Shown here: piece after piece, positions 35,501-43,187 of the stretch
Numbering within the stretch: the first letter of the stretch is position 1
Layout of the letters: every line of letters starts with the position of its first letter
NCBI GenBank assembly: GCA_963792785.1
Contig: CAWBXO010000001.1
Span: 1,736,001 to 1,800,000 of the forward strand
From: CAWIMX01 sp963792785
Lineage (GTDB): Bacteria; Acidobacteriota; Vicinamibacteria; Vicinamibacterales; CAVVIG01
DNA: 64,000 bases
Direction: 5' to 3'
Program-made: the position numbers and the translations under genes
The notes under the pieces: generated by a model
What the model was told of the DNA's origin: nothing
The model's input: the letters and a program-made list of their open reading frames with translations, nothing else
Databases searched by the model: none

Positions 35501-35791
35501 CACCTCGACGGCGTCGCGGACGGCCGGCTCGAAGCCCTCGCGCTCGACCAGGACGCGGTAGACGCCCGGCTGCAGGGCGGGCACCATGAGCGCGCCATCG
35601 CGCGCGCTGGTGCCGCGGCGCGCAGCGCCGGTCGCGAGCGCGATCACCGTGACGGCGGCGCCGGGAACCGCCGCGCCCGACGCGTCGCGCACGACGATCG
35701 TGAGCGCGGCGGCGCCGGCCTGCGCGGCCGCCGGTGGCGCGGTCACGGCCACGGCCAGGGCCGCCAGGAGGGTTCTGGCCAGAAATCGCAT
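32594..35791 (-). CDS. TonB-dependent receptor with N-terminal carboxypeptidase-regulatory domain (Oar-like)
   Basis: The 1065-aa outer-membrane protein has a signal peptide ending near PAAAQAG (about 24), a CarboxypepD_reg-like domain (about 28-110, VRDASGAAVPGAAVTVIALATG), a plug region (about 120-250, with INGGRPRTNEYLFDG) and a large beta-barrel ending in the aromatic-terminated strand VMQVAVKLLF. This Oar-type layout is abundant in Acidobacteria, Bacteroidetes and myxobacteria. Ligands are unknown; polymers or oligosaccharides are often proposed. No SusD-like partner is present. The gene is divergent from the APC permease, with an AT-rich inverted repeat between them. Confidence 0.88.
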   Translation of the reverse strand: MRFLARTLLAALAVAVTAPPAAAQAGAAALTIVVRDASGAAVPGAAVTVIALATGAARRGTSARDGALMVPALQPGVYRVLVEREGFEPAVRDAVEVGTGETRRLAVGLSPAGVALSLTVTAPLQDTQGGLGHLVEPRAVVDLPLDGRNFVTLAALAAGVALPAGSSLPRINGGRPRTNEYLFDGISVLQPEPGQVAYIPIVDAIQEFRIERNSPPAEFGRFNGGVVNLTTKSGTNEWRGDLFEFARHEALNARNYFAPRDADKPLFRRNQFGGVAGGPLRRNRTFVFADYQGERQAIGRTVTSTVPTRLQRQGIFTEAVGGAVPAIYDPATTAGGGSARQPFPANTIPADRIDSAALALLSRYPLPTRSGTANNFTRLGTERTQQDQWDVRVDQRIGGGSDLAFARLTHFAETVVPVTPLPDGSGAASGTPGPQRTSSWALAATGRHVFSDRLLNEARVGDTRRSVDRQAVDLPTYTIAGYQQLGSPPNTASTFGTSVTELVDDLTWQRGRHAVKAGLDFRWERLNVLQPPSPLGDYRFSSLFTDLPGVAGTGNPFASFLLGQVQSFSIDVEDRPIRNRAHIQEYFVQDDWTVSDRLTVNAGVRYTLNFPSYEVDNQAAVFNLDTERLDYLGRDGHPRAARDLHKLDLGPRLGVVWRIGDGMVARSAYGLIRIEMAGITTPFTTPAFPFLQTVSERTLDNLTPAFTLADGPTVAPLPITADAGLGQGVFAVDRGLGSGYAQQWSVSVERAITPATTVEVAYVGSQITRVGVPDSNLNQLTVDQLALGPALLERVPNPYDGEIPASSSIGGPTVPLAQLLKPFPRFTAVSLYRDNIGTTNYQGVEVGLDRRFAAGLAYHLSYTWSRLVDDASSVFSASVLTGPVENAPVADAYDRSRDRDRSSGDIPHVFVSNLVWDVGGWTLSALLRLQSGTPVAVTQATNFNAFAGFGVQRPNLAGDPELPPGARTPDRWFDTRAFAVAPAFTLGSSSRNPVRGPAYRTLDLAAIRRVPLGSSLSLEARLDVFNALNTPPLGQPNGVLGSPGFGSITTAGDPRVMQVAVKLLF

Positions 35792-35827
35792 CGGCCAGGG
35801 AGTCTAGTGTCGGCCTTATTCGACAAT

Positions 35828-35849
35828 CAAATCGACTTGAATCGATTTG
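35828..35849. promoter_or_regulatory. AT-rich inverted repeat, candidate operator
   Basis: CAAATCGA-CTTGAA-TCGATTTG has perfect 8-bp arms. It lies in the divergent gap between the TonB receptor (start 35791) and the permease (start 35913), in a strikingly AT-rich patch of otherwise high-GC DNA. The size and symmetry fit a dimeric repressor site. No regulator gene is adjacent. Confidence 0.5.
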
Positions 35850-35912
35850 TATTGAATCGTACAGCCAATTCACGGCATCCGGGGCGGAGTAAACTGATGC
35901 GCATCGGACGCG

Positions 35913-37850
35913 TTGCCTTTGGATCCTGAGACCACTTCCGCCCGGCTTCGTTTGCCGGAACGCCTCGCCCGCTGGTTCGCCCAAGGCCACAACGAGAGCG
36001 CCGACCCCCGCGAGACCGCCGCCCACTCCACCGCCTGGTGGAAGGTGATGTGCCTCACGGGTGTCGACTATTTCTCGACGATTGCGTACCAGCCGAGCAT
36101 CGCGTTCATCGCGGCCGGCGCGCTCGCGCCGCTGGCGACGTTTGTCCTGATCCTCGTCACCCTGTTCGGCGCGCTCCCGATGTACCGGCGCGTGGCCGAG
36201 ATGAGCCCCCACGGCCAGGGCAGCATCTTCATGCTCGAGCAGCTCTTCCCGCGCTGGAAGGGCAAGCTCGTCGTCCTGTGCCTGCTCGGGTTCGCGGCGA
36301 CCGACTTCGTGATCACCATCACGCTCTCGGCCGCCGACGCGAGCGCGCACCTGGTCTCGAACCCGCTGACGCCCGCCTGGCTCGATCACCAGATGCTCGT
36401 CACGCTCGGACTGCTCCTCGTCCTCGGCGCGATCTTCCTGCGCGGCTTCCGCGAGGCGATCGTGCTCGCGGTGGGGCTGGTGACGACGTACCTGGTGCTC
36501 GACGTCGTCGTGATCGTGACGGGCCTGCGCGAGGTGGCGAGGCATCCGGAGCTGCTCGCCAACTGGCGGTCGATGCTGGAGGCCCAGCACGCGAACCCCG
36601 TCATGATGCTGGCGATGGCGTTTCTGCTGTTCCCGAAGCTCGCCCTGGGCCTGTCGGGGTTCGAAACGGGCGTGGCGGTGATGCCCCTGGTGAAGGGCGA
36701 CCCGGGCGAGACCGAGGAGCATCCGACCGGCCGCATCCGCAACACGAAGAAGCTGCTCAACACGGCGGCCTTCATCATGAGCGTGATGCTGATGGGCAGC
36801 ACCGTGGTGAGCGTGCTGCTCATCCGCCCCGAGCTCTTCCAGCGCGGCGGCCCGGCCGACGGCCGCGCGCTCGCGTACATCGCGCACGAGTACCTCGGCC
36901 CCGTGTTCGGCACGATCTACGACCTCAGCACGATCTCGATCCTGTGGTTCGCCGGGGCCTCGGCCATGGCCGGGCTGCTGAACCTGGTGCCGCGCTACCT
37001 GCCGCGCTACGGCATGGCGCCCGAGTGGGCGCGCGCGACCCGGCCGCTCGTCGTGATTTTCACGGGCATCACCGTGTTCGTGACCATCATCTTCAACGCG
37101 GACGTGGACGCGCAGGGCGGCGCCTACGCGACGGGCGTGCTCGTGCTCATGAGTTCGGCGGCGCTGGCCGTCGCGGTGTCGGCGTGGCGGTCGGGCCGCC
37201 ATCGCGCCCTGTTCGCGGGCATCACCGTCGTCTTCCTCTACACCACGATCGCCAACATCTTCGAGCGGCCCGAGGGCATCAAGATCGCGTCCGCGTTCAT
37301 CGTGACGATCGTGGTGATGTCGCTCGTGTCGCGCGCGCTTCGATCGACCGAGTTGCGCGTCCAGGGCGTGGATCCCGATCCGGTCGCCGCGAGCTTCATC
37401 GCCGAGGCCGGCCGGTTCGAGACGATCCGCCTGATCGCGAACCGCCCGGGCACGGGCGACGTGACGGAGTACGACGACAAGCTCCGCGAGGCCCGCGACT
37501 CGCACCACCTGCCGCCCGACACGCCGGTCCTGTTCCTCGAGGTCCGTCCCGGCGACGCGTCGGAGTTCAGCGAGGTGCTGCACGTCCACGGCGCGCGCGT
37601 CGACGGCTACCGCGTCCTGCGGTGCAAGAGCCCGGCGATCCCGAACGCGATCGCGGCGCTGCTCCTGTGGGTGCGCGACGAGACGGGGCAGATTCCCCAC
37701 GCCTACTTCGGCTGGACCGAGGGCAACCCGATCACGTACCTGCTGAAGTTCCTCGCGTTCGGCGAGGGCGACACGGCGCCGGTCACGCGCGAGGTGCTGC
37801 GGCAGACCGAGCCCGACCCGCTGCGCCGCCCGCGCGTCCACGTCGGCTGA
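35913..37850 (+). CDS. APC superfamily permease
   Basis: The 645-aa inner-membrane transporter has about 12 hydrophobic helices in residues 45-490 and a cytosolic C-terminal domain of about 150 residues (from VQGVDPDPVAAS). The segment TGVDYFSTIAYQPSIAF resembles the first helix break of APC-type carriers, and ATDFVITITLSAADASAHL a following helix. The substrate could be an amino acid or, by loose resemblance to KimA/KUP-like carriers with cytosolic tails, potassium; I cannot decide. The start is uncertain: TTG 35913 is the best in-frame codon upstream of the conserved region, and no ATG exists before residue 46. Confidence 0.72.
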   Translation: MPLDPETTSARLRLPERLARWFAQGHNESADPRETAAHSTAWWKVMCLTGVDYFSTIAYQPSIAFIAAGALAPLATFVLILVTLFGALPMYRRVAEMSPHGQGSIFMLEQLFPRWKGKLVVLCLLGFAATDFVITITLSAADASAHLVSNPLTPAWLDHQMLVTLGLLLVLGAIFLRGFREAIVLAVGLVTTYLVLDVVVIVTGLREVARHPELLANWRSMLEAQHANPVMMLAMAFLLFPKLALGLSGFETGVAVMPLVKGDPGETEEHPTGRIRNTKKLLNTAAFIMSVMLMGSTVVSVLLIRPELFQRGGPADGRALAYIAHEYLGPVFGTIYDLSTISILWFAGASAMAGLLNLVPRYLPRYGMAPEWARATRPLVVIFTGITVFVTIIFNADVDAQGGAYATGVLVLMSSAALAVAVSAWRSGRHRALFAGITVVFLYTTIANIFERPEGIKIASAFIVTIVVMSLVSRALRSTELRVQGVDPDPVAASFIAEAGRFETIRLIANRPGTGDVTEYDDKLREARDSHHLPPDTPVLFLEVRPGDASEFSEVLHVHGARVDGYRVLRCKSPAIPNAIAALLLWVRDETGQIPHAYFGWTEGNPITYLLKFLAFGEGDTAPVTREVLRQTEPDPLRRPRVHVG

Positions 37851-37861
37851 GCGCCGCCGCG

Positions 37862-37890
37862 TTGACACGATCGCGCGAAGCGGCAAGAAT
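37862..37890 (+). promoter_or_regulatory. Sigma-70-type promoter of the DUF5916 gene
   Basis: A perfect TTGACA (37862-37867), exactly 17 nt, then AAGAAT (37885-37890). The ATG is at 37900, only 9 nt beyond the -10 box and without a Shine-Dalgarno, so the transcript is probably leaderless. Confidence 0.65.
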
Positions 37891-37899
37891 CCGTCCCGC

Positions 37900-40518
37900 A
37901 TGACGCGCGTCCGGTTCGCCGTGCTGATCCTCCTCGCCGCCGCCTGCGCCGCGGCCCAGGAGCCCGATCAGGCCGCCCGCAGGCAGTCCTTCGCCACGCG
38001 CACCGACACGGAGATCCGGATCGATGGCCGCCTCGACGAGGCGGCGTGGGCCACGGCCCAGCCCCTCACCGACTTCGTCCAGAAGGAGCCCGTCGAGGGC
38101 GCCGCGCCGACCGACGCGATGGACGTGCGCTTCCTCTACGACGGCGGCGCGCTGTACGTCGGCGCCCGGATGTCCACGCGCAACGCGCCCGATCTGCAGG
38201 CGCCGCTCGGACGCCGCGACAGCACCGGCCAGACCGAGCACCTGCTCGTATCGCTCGACACGTTTCTCGACAGGCGGACGGCGTACGACTTCGGCGTGAC
38301 CGCCGCCGGCGTGCGGCTCGATCGGTATCACTCCTCGGACAACGAGGACAGCTACGACTCGGGCTTCGATCCGGTGTGGCAGGCCGCGGTGTCGCGCTCG
38401 GAGGACGGCTGGACCGCGGAGCTCTGGATTCCGTTCTCGCAGCTGCGCTTCACGCCCATGGAGGACCAGGTCTGGGGCCTGAACATCCGGCGCTTCCGCC
38501 CCACGCTCGACGAGGAAGACTACTGGGTGCTCATCCCGCGCACCGAACCGTACTGGTCGTCGCGCTTCGGCGACCTGCGCGGGATCTCGGGCCTGCGCGC
38601 CACGCATCGCATCGAGGCGCTGCCCTACGTCGCCGGCGCGTCCACCCTCAACGCCGGGCGCGACGCCCGCAACCCCTTCGACGATGGCCGCAACCTCGAG
38701 GGCCGCGTCGGCGCCGACTTCAAAATGGGCCTCGGCCCGAACCTCACGCTCGACGCCACGGTGAACCCCGACTTCGGCCAGGTCGAGGCCGATCCGGCGG
38801 AAGTGAACCTCACCGCCTTCGAGACGCGTTTCCAGGAGAAGCGGCCGTTCTTCCTCGAGGGATCGCAGCTCTTCAACATCGGCCACCCGAACTTCTACTA
38901 CTCGCGCCGCATCGGCGCGCGGCCGATCGGCCCGGCGACCGGCGACTTCGTCGACTACCCGCAGTCCACGACCATCCTGGCCGCCGCCAAGCTGAGCGGG
39001 CGCCTCCCGTCGAAGACCTCGATCGCGGCCCTCGGCGCCGTGACCGACGGCGAGTCGGCGCAGCTGGCGAGCCTCGGGACGCCTGGCGTCCGCTCGACGC
39101 CGGTGACGCCGCGCGCCTACTGGGGCGTCGGCCGCGTCCTCCAGGAATTCGGGCCGCTCGGCTCCACGGCGGGGCTCCTCGTGGTGGCCGTGCACCGCGA
39201 CGTCACCGCCGGCGATCCGCTGGCCGACCTGCTGTCGCGCAACGCCGTCGCGCTCGCCGGCGACACGCGCCTGCGCTTCAAGGGCGGCGAGTACCAGTTC
39301 CGCGCCGCCGGCGGCGGTTCGTTCGTCAACGGCCAACCCAAGGCGATCGAGCGCCTCCAGCGCAGCAGCTCGCACTACGCGCAGCGGCCCGACAAGGACT
39401 ATGCGCGGCTCGATCCGGCCGCCACGAGCTACGACGGCCTCTCGTTCCAGACCAATTTCGACCGCGTCGGCGGCCGCCACTGGCTCTGGGGCGTCAGCAC
39501 CAAGGTCGACTCGCCCGACTTCGAGACCAACGACATCGCCACGCTCACCGGCGCCGACGGGATCATGCCGACCTGGAACGTGCGCTACCGCGAGACCCGG
39601 CCGGGGCGCGTCTTCCGCACCTACTCGTTCCAGTTGAGCAACACCAACGAGTGGAACTGGGGCGGCGACCGCCAGACGAACCAATGGCGGCAGAACGTCA
39701 ACGTGACGTGGGCCAACTTCTGGACGTCCTCGGTGTCGGTGTCGGAGAACCTGCCGGTCCAGAGCCAGACGCTGACGCGGGGCGGCCCGCTCATGACGAC
39801 GCTCGGGGCATGGTCGATGGGCGTCTCCCTGGGCAACCGCTCCACGTCGGAAACGCGCTGGTCGGGCAGTTACAACGTCGGCGGCGGCGACGGCGGCGCG
39901 TGGCACCACCGCATCAGCACCGATTTCTCCTTCCGCCCGGGCCCGCGCTGGCAGTTCTCCGTGTCGCCCTTCTACGAGCGTCTCGTCGATCCCCAGCAGT
40001 ACGCGACAGCCCTCACCGGCGGACGCGACGCCACGTACGGCAAGCGCTACGTGTTCGCCAACATCGAGCGCAGCACGTTCTCGAGCGAATACCGCCTCAG
40101 CTTCACCCTGAAGCCCGACATGAACCTCGACGTCTACGCCGAGCCGTTCGCCGCCTCGGGACGCTACTACGAGTACGGCGAGCTCCGCCAACCCGGCGTC
40201 AGCGACCGCCTCACGTACGGCACCGCACCGGGCACCACCCTCCAGATCCTCGACGATGGGTCGCGGCTGGTGAGCGAGGGCGGGACGAGCTTCACGCTCT
40301 CCAACCGCGACTTCAACGTGCGCTCGTTCAGAAGCAACGTCGTGCTGCGATGGGAATGGCGGCCGGGCAGCACGTTGTACGTGGTGTGGCAGCAGGACCG
40401 GTCGGCCGACGACCCCTTCGGCACGCGGGTCGGCATCGACGACATGTTCCGCTCGATCACCGCCCCTGGCAGCAACTACTTCATCATCAAGACGTCGTTC
40501 TGGCTGCCCCTCGGCTAG
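37900..40518 (+). CDS. DUF5916 domain protein (CBM9-like N-terminus, outer-membrane barrel)
   Basis: The 872-aa exported protein has signal peptide MTRVRFAVLILLAAACAAAQ. Residues about 35-210 form a carbohydrate-binding family-9-like domain (IRIDGRLDEAAWATAQPLTDF, VRFLYDGGALYVGARM). The rest is the DUF5916 region with NPDFGQVEADPAEVNLTAFE and ERPFF-like RQEKRPFFLEGSQLF, ending in beta strands (SNYFIIKTSFWLPLG). Members are taken to be outer-membrane beta-barrels; the function is not established. It precedes the tonB pair in the same direction, which hints at envelope transport but proves nothing. Confidence 0.82.
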   Translation: MTRVRFAVLILLAAACAAAQEPDQAARRQSFATRTDTEIRIDGRLDEAAWATAQPLTDFVQKEPVEGAAPTDAMDVRFLYDGGALYVGARMSTRNAPDLQAPLGRRDSTGQTEHLLVSLDTFLDRRTAYDFGVTAAGVRLDRYHSSDNEDSYDSGFDPVWQAAVSRSEDGWTAELWIPFSQLRFTPMEDQVWGLNIRRFRPTLDEEDYWVLIPRTEPYWSSRFGDLRGISGLRATHRIEALPYVAGASTLNAGRDARNPFDDGRNLEGRVGADFKMGLGPNLTLDATVNPDFGQVEADPAEVNLTAFETRFQEKRPFFLEGSQLFNIGHPNFYYSRRIGARPIGPATGDFVDYPQSTTILAAAKLSGRLPSKTSIAALGAVTDGESAQLASLGTPGVRSTPVTPRAYWGVGRVLQEFGPLGSTAGLLVVAVHRDVTAGDPLADLLSRNAVALAGDTRLRFKGGEYQFRAAGGGSFVNGQPKAIERLQRSSSHYAQRPDKDYARLDPAATSYDGLSFQTNFDRVGGRHWLWGVSTKVDSPDFETNDIATLTGADGIMPTWNVRYRETRPGRVFRTYSFQLSNTNEWNWGGDRQTNQWRQNVNVTWANFWTSSVSVSENLPVQSQTLTRGGPLMTTLGAWSMGVSLGNRSTSETRWSGSYNVGGGDGGAWHHRISTDFSFRPGPRWQFSVSPFYERLVDPQQYATALTGGRDATYGKRYVFANIERSTFSSEYRLSFTLKPDMNLDVYAEPFAASGRYYEYGELRQPGVSDRLTYGTAPGTTLQILDDGSRLVSEGGTSFTLSNRDFNVRSFRSNVVLRWEWRPGSTLYVVWQQDRSADDPFGTRVGIDDMFRSITAPGSNYFIIKTSFWLPLG

Positions 40519-40673
40519 CGCTCGGGGCGGGCCCTCTGACCCTGCGTAATATTCCCCACCCGTGCGGGTTTTCCGCCGCCGGAAACCTGACAGCCGCCCC
40601 AACGTCTTACTAAGTAGGGCCCAAAACACCGGAATTGTTGAGGATCGGCCGCCTGGGCGCCTGGGCCGATCCC
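40519..40673 (+). other. Gap with weak hairpins after the DUF5916 gene
   Basis: ACCCG-TG-CGGGT followed by TTTT (40558-40572) could be a weak terminator. It overlaps a second possible hairpin GGTTTTCC/GGAAACC (40567-40586). No coding sequence is seen before the sigma-54 site at 40674. Confidence 0.35.
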
Positions 40674-40687
40674 GGTACGTCATTTGC
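40674..40687 (+). promoter_or_regulatory. Sigma-54-type promoter of tonB copy 1
   Basis: GGTACGTCATTTGC has the invariant GG and GC of the -24/-12 class separated by exactly 10 nt. Transcription would start near 40698, about 27 nt before the ATG, leaving room for the GAGG ribosome site. The second tonB has an equivalent element. Confidence 0.65.
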
Positions 40688-40724
40688 GATCTCACCAGTC
40701 GCTAGTCACGAAGGTGAGGGTGCC

Positions 40725-41501
40725 ATGTTTGATCTCGTAACCGGACGTGTGGACCGCCCCTTCAGGGACCAGAAGCCCGGATCAAAGTTCCTGACGATCA
40801 TCGCGCATACTGCGCTCCTGTCGGCGATCGTCCTGATCCCGCTTCTCTACGCCACCGATCAGTTGCCGCAGGTCAAGCAGATGGCGGCCTTCGTCGTGAC
40901 GGCACCTCCTCCACCACCGCCGCCTCCGCCCCCGGCCGCGCCGAAAGCGCAGGCCGCGGAATCGCGTCCGGACGCCAAGCCGGTTCAGTCGGCGTCACCC
41001 GACGCCGCGCCGGTCGAAGCACCATCAGAGGTGCGGCCGGAGCCCGCGGTTCCACCCGGAGTGGTGGGCGTCGAAGGCGGGGTGGAGGGAGGAGTCGTCG
41101 GAGGAGTGGTCGGAGGGATTGTCGGCGGCCTGGTCACGCCGGCGCCGCCACCGCCGCCTCCCGCGCCCAAGCCCGCCGAGCCGGTGCGCGTGGGCGGGCA
41201 GATTACAACGCCCGCGCTCGTGAAGCGGGTGGAGCCGGAGTATCCGGCGATTGCCGTGGCCGCGAAACTGGCCGGCACGGTGATTCTCGAGGTCACGGTG
41301 AACGAGGCGGGACAGGTTCGGGACGTGACCGTGCTGCGTTCGATGGGGCTGCTCGACCGCGCGGCCATCGACGCCGTGAAAGAGTGGCGGTATTCCCCAC
41401 TCGTGCTGAACGGGATCCCCACGCCGTTCGTGGTCACGGTCACGTTGAACTTCAGCCTGCGCTCCCCAAAAGCGCAGTCCCCGCAGAACGCGGGCGACTG
41501 A
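40725..41501 (+). CDS. Energy transducer TonB, copy 1
   Basis: The 258-aa protein has a cytosolic N-terminus MFDLVTGRVDRPFRD, one membrane helix (about 22-42), a proline run at 61-70, a glycine-rich stretch at 112-136 built of GG-x-x units, a second proline run, and a C-terminal TonB domain (about 157-245: PEYPAIAVAAKLAGTVILEV, SMGLLDRAAIDAVKEWRYSP). It spans the periplasm to energise TonB-dependent receptors such as the one at 32.6-35.8 kb. No exbB or exbD lies nearby. The GG-x-x repeat is not a usual TonB linker. A paralogue of about the same length follows 137 nt downstream. Confidence 0.88.
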   Translation: MFDLVTGRVDRPFRDQKPGSKFLTIIAHTALLSAIVLIPLLYATDQLPQVKQMAAFVVTAPPPPPPPPPPAAPKAQAAESRPDAKPVQSASPDAAPVEAPSEVRPEPAVPPGVVGVEGGVEGGVVGGVVGGIVGGLVTPAPPPPPPAPKPAEPVRVGGQITTPALVKRVEPEYPAIAVAAKLAGTVILEVTVNEAGQVRDVTVLRSMGLLDRAAIDAVKEWRYSPLVLNGIPTPFVVTVTLNFSLRSPKAQSPQNAGD

Positions 41502-41512
41502 GCGACGGCTAG

Positions 41513-41547
41513 CGGCCGAGGTCGTCGGCCACTTTTTACCTCGGCCG
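41513..41547 (+). promoter_or_regulatory. Mutually exclusive hairpins between the tonB genes
   Basis: GGCCGA-GGTCG-TCGGCC (41514-41530) followed by AC then TTTTT (41533-41537) forms a terminator. The same left arm can instead pair as CGGCCGAGGT (41513-41522) with ACCTCGGCCG (41538-41547), a perfect 10-bp stem that breaks the terminator. The arrangement resembles an attenuator, but no leader peptide or ligand is evident. Confidence 0.4.
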
Positions 41548-41596
41548 TTCCCACCTCATCGGGAACCGCGGCCCCGTGTACGCGGTATGCCTGCCT

Positions 41597-41610
41597 GGTA
41601 CATCCCTTGC
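41597..41610 (+). promoter_or_regulatory. Sigma-54-type promoter of tonB copy 2
   Basis: GGTACATCCCTTGC has GG and GC separated by exactly 10 nt and is preceded by T, close to the TGGCAC-N5-TTGC consensus. The predicted start is near 41621, 18 nt before the ATG at 41639, with GAGGG as ribosome site. Confidence 0.7.
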
Positions 41611-41638
41611 CTCGACTATCAACGGGAAGCGAGGGACC

Positions 41639-42421
41639 ATGTTTGATCTTACGACCGGACACATCGATCGTCCGTTCAGAACATCGAAGCCGGGCTGGAC
41701 GCTTCTATCGCTCGGGGTGCACGTCGCGCTTCTCGGCGTGATCGTCGTGATCCCGCTGCTGTACTTCACGAACCAACTGCCGACGGTCAACGAGATCGAG
41801 GCGTTCGTCGTACCCGCCGAACGAGTGGCGCCGCCCCCGCCGCCGCCGCCGCCCGCGGCGCCGGCCGCGGCGAAACCGAAAGCCGCGCAGGCCACGCCGC
41901 AGCCCACACCGGTCGAGCCGCAGATTCCGACGGCGCCCGTCGCCCCGGTGACGGCGCCTGAAGCGCTGCCGGAGTTTCCGCCGGCCGTTGCCGGCGGCGT
42001 CCCGGGCGGAGAACTCGGTGGCATCGAAGGCGGCGAGGTGGGCGGCGTGAGCGGCGGCCAGATCGGCGGCGTCATCGGCGCGCCGCCGCCGCCGGGGCCT
42101 GTCGCGCCGGTCCGCGTCGGCGGTCAGATCACGACGCCCGCGCTCGTCAAGCGGATCAGGCCCCAGTACCCGCAGATCGCGATCGCCGCGAAAATGACGG
42201 GCACGGTCGTCCTGGAGCTGACCGTCGATCAGACGGGCCGGGTGCAGCACGTCGATGTGCTGCGCTCGCAGGGCCTGCTCGACCAGGCGGCGGTCGACGC
42301 CGTCCGGCAATGGCGGTACTCGCCGCTGGTGCTCAACGGCCAGCCGACGCCGTTCGTCGTCACGGTGACGATGAACTTCAGCTTGCGGAACGGGCAGACG
42401 CCGCAGGTGGCGGGCGACTAG
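41639..42421 (+). CDS. Energy transducer TonB, copy 2
   Basis: The 260-aa protein has the same architecture as copy 1: MFDLTTGHIDRPFRTSKPG, a membrane helix at about 22-42, a proline run, a GG-x-x glycine repeat (about 122-148, GGELGGIEGGEVGG) and a TonB C-terminal domain (PQYPQIAIAAKMTGTVVLEL, SQGLLDQAAVDAVRQWRYSP). It is a tandem duplicate that has diverged in the linker. The last 4 nt overlap the stop of the convergent hydrolase gene, so there is no room for a separate terminator. Confidence 0.88.
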   Translation: MFDLTTGHIDRPFRTSKPGWTLLSLGVHVALLGVIVVIPLLYFTNQLPTVNEIEAFVVPAERVAPPPPPPPPAAPAAAKPKAAQATPQPTPVEPQIPTAPVAPVTAPEALPEFPPAVAGGVPGGELGGIEGGEVGGVSGGQIGGVIGAPPPPGPVAPVRVGGQITTPALVKRIRPQYPQIAIAAKMTGTVVLELTVDQTGRVQHVDVLRSQGLLDQAAVDAVRQWRYSPLVLNGQPTPFVVTVTMNFSLRNGQTPQVAGD

Positions 42422-43167
42422 CGCGTCGGGCCGGCGAGCGATTCCATCAGGCGGAACAGCGCCCGCCAGTGGCGCTCGGACGCGTCCCGGTCGTACACCG
42501 GCACGTCGTCCACGGCGAAGCCGTGCTTCGCGTTCTCGTAGACCTCGATCGTGAACGTGAGGCCGGCCTCGTCGAGCGCCGCGCGGAGGCGCTCGCATTC
42601 CTCGTCCGTGAAGTGCGGATCGATGCCAGCCACGCCGATGTAGATCGTCGCGCGCATCTTCGGCGCGAGCCGGTGCGGACTGTCGGGCGCGTCGGTCGCG
42701 AGCCGCGCGCCGTGGAACGACGCCACCGCCGCGACGCGATCGGGATGCCGTCCGGCGGCGGCGAGCGCATAGCCGCCGCCCATGCAGTAGCCGACACAGC
42801 CCACCTTCGATCCCTTCACCGCCGGCCGGGTCGAGAGCCAGTCGAGGCACGCGGCCGTGTCGCGCGCGATCAGGGCGTGGTTGATCGACTGGTACATCGC
42901 GAACATGCGCTGCCGCTCGGGGCCTTCCTGAAACGCCGTCGCCGGATCGAGCGGCGCCTGCGGTCCGCTCCGATAGTAGAGGTTCGGGAGCACGACGAAG
43001 TAGCCGGCCGCCGACAGCCGCTCCGCCATTCCGACGAGTCCGGGTCGCACGCCCCCGGCGTCCATATAGAAGATGACGGCCGGCCAGCGGCCATCGTCGG
43101 CAGGCTGCACGGCACGGCCGTCCATCACGCCGTCCGGTGTGGGAATTTGAATCGCGGTCGTCTTCAT
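42418..43167 (-). CDS. Dienelactone hydrolase family protein
   Basis: The 249-aa alpha/beta hydrolase has its nucleophile Cys128 in GYCMGGG, Asp183 in GIDPHF and His215 in KHGFA, the Cys-Asp-His triad of dienelactone hydrolases. The N-terminus (IQIPTPDGVMDGRAVQP) is typical. No aromatic-degradation genes are adjacent, so the substrate may be another lactone or ester. ATG 43167 was chosen; 20 nt separate it from divergent glcD. Confidence 0.88.
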   Translation of the reverse strand: MKTTAIQIPTPDGVMDGRAVQPADDGRWPAVIFYMDAGGVRPGLVGMAERLSAAGYFVVLPNLYYRSGPQAPLDPATAFQEGPERQRMFAMYQSINHALIARDTAACLDWLSTRPAVKGSKVGCVGYCMGGGYALAAAGRHPDRVAAVASFHGARLATDAPDSPHRLAPKMRATIYIGVAGIDPHFTDEECERLRAALDEAGLTFTIEVYENAKHGFAVDDVPVYDRDASERHWRALFRLMESLAGPTR

Positions 43168-43187
43168 ACGTGCGGTATCGTAACGCC

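Noticed and set aside
35913..37850. Naming the permease KimA or Kup
   Set aside because: Only loose similarity in topology and the first helix; no potassium-site motif could be confirmed by eye.
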